Source: Salinispora pacifica CNR114 (GTDB lineage: Bacteria; Actinomycetota; Actinomycetes; Mycobacteriales; Micromonosporaceae). Taken from it: a stretch of 64,000 nucleotides of DNA. The translations under genes and the position numbers were made by a program. This document shows positions 63,893 through 64,000 of the stretch, piece after piece (the first letter of the stretch is position 1; the number at the start of each line of letters is the position of its first letter). The notes beneath the pieces were generated by a model that did not search any database, had not been told where the DNA came from, and saw nothing but the letters and a program-made list of their open reading frames with translations. The stretch covers positions 1 through 64,000 of the forward strand of contig NZ_AZWO01000029.1 in NCBI RefSeq assembly GCF_000514775.1, written 5' to 3'.

Positions 63893-63945
63893 TTAAGGGA
63901 TGTCTCGTAACCCTGATGTCCGTCTGTTAAGGGATGTCTCGTAAC
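63893..63945 (+). repeat. 19-bp direct repeat near the right edge, likely IS terminus
   Basis: TTAAGGGATGTCTCGTAAC occurs at 63893-63911 and again at 63927-63945. The GGGATGTCTCGTAAC core looks like an insertion-sequence terminal repeat. The remaining 55 bases to the window end hold no complete gene. No gene lies between the response regulator stop and the edge. Confidence 0.55.
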
Positions 63946-64000
63946 TCGGGTTGATCCATGGTGGATCATGTTGGGGTGCAGGTGATCTCGGCAGCCCGCC

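Overview
The window looks like a biosynthetic gene cluster from a high-GC actinomycete, probably of the Micromonosporaceae. That inference rests on GC-rich codon usage, frequent GTG starts and ATGA/GTGA start-stop overlaps; no marker gene fixes the genus. The product appears to be a six-module non-ribosomal peptide decorated with branched (C-methylated) amino-deoxysugars. I do not recognise the compound.

Layout. 1-1954: left edge with the tail of an IS701-type transposase and a complete 1331-bp IS3-family element that carries inverted repeats and a 4-bp AATG target duplication. 1981-4990: dTDP-glucose 4,6-dehydratase and a SARP/AfsR-type regulator that carries two compensating frame disruptions. 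Operon A (28560 down to 5032, minus): carrier protein, the two enzymes of 2,3-diaminopropionate synthesis, MbtH protein, NRPS1 (4 modules), NRPS2 (2 modules plus a cysteine thioesterase), an ornithine-carbamoyltransferase homologue, and a phosphopantetheinyl transferase. Operon B (29024-35059, plus): GNAT, sugar aminotransferase, 2,3-dehydratase, glycosyltransferase, epimerase, 3-ketoreductase. Operon C (38918 down to 35108, minus): NodU/CmcH-type O-carbamoyltransferase, sulfotransferase, P450. Operon D (39335-48574, plus): C-methyltransferase, FAD halogenase, flavin reductase, antiporter, glucose-1-phosphate thymidylyltransferase, AMP-ligase, MIO ammonia-lyase/aminomutase, methyltransferase. 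Operon E (57341 down to 48579, minus): two bacterial-PH-domain membrane proteins, aldo/keto reductase, second GNAT, 4-ketoreductase, three tandem glycosyltransferases. 57536-63852: MacB-type ABC exporter, a small membrane protein and a DesK/NarL-type two-component pair. The right end carries a 19-bp direct repeat resembling an IS terminus.

How the genes fit together. RmlA and RmlB make dTDP-4-keto-6-deoxyglucose. The 2,3-dehydratase, aminotransferase, C-methyltransferase, epimerase and ketoreductases form a set like EvaA-E (epivancosamine), and four glycosyltransferases attach the sugars. Diaminopropionate plus a carbamoyltransferase with a changed substrate loop suggests beta-ureidoalanine, as in viomycin/capreomycin. 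The MIO enzyme, AMP-ligase, halogenase and free carrier protein may provide a halogenated aromatic unit. Sulfation, O-carbamoylation, hydroxylation and methylation are further tailoring steps.

The most interesting non-coding signal is an identical 16-bp palindrome (GTCTCGCTGGCGGGAC) at three intergenic places only (28795, 39104, 57494). Each copy lies upstream of a TTGAC-type promoter, and together they sit at the heads of all five biosynthetic operons A-E. This looks like the operator of a pathway regulon.
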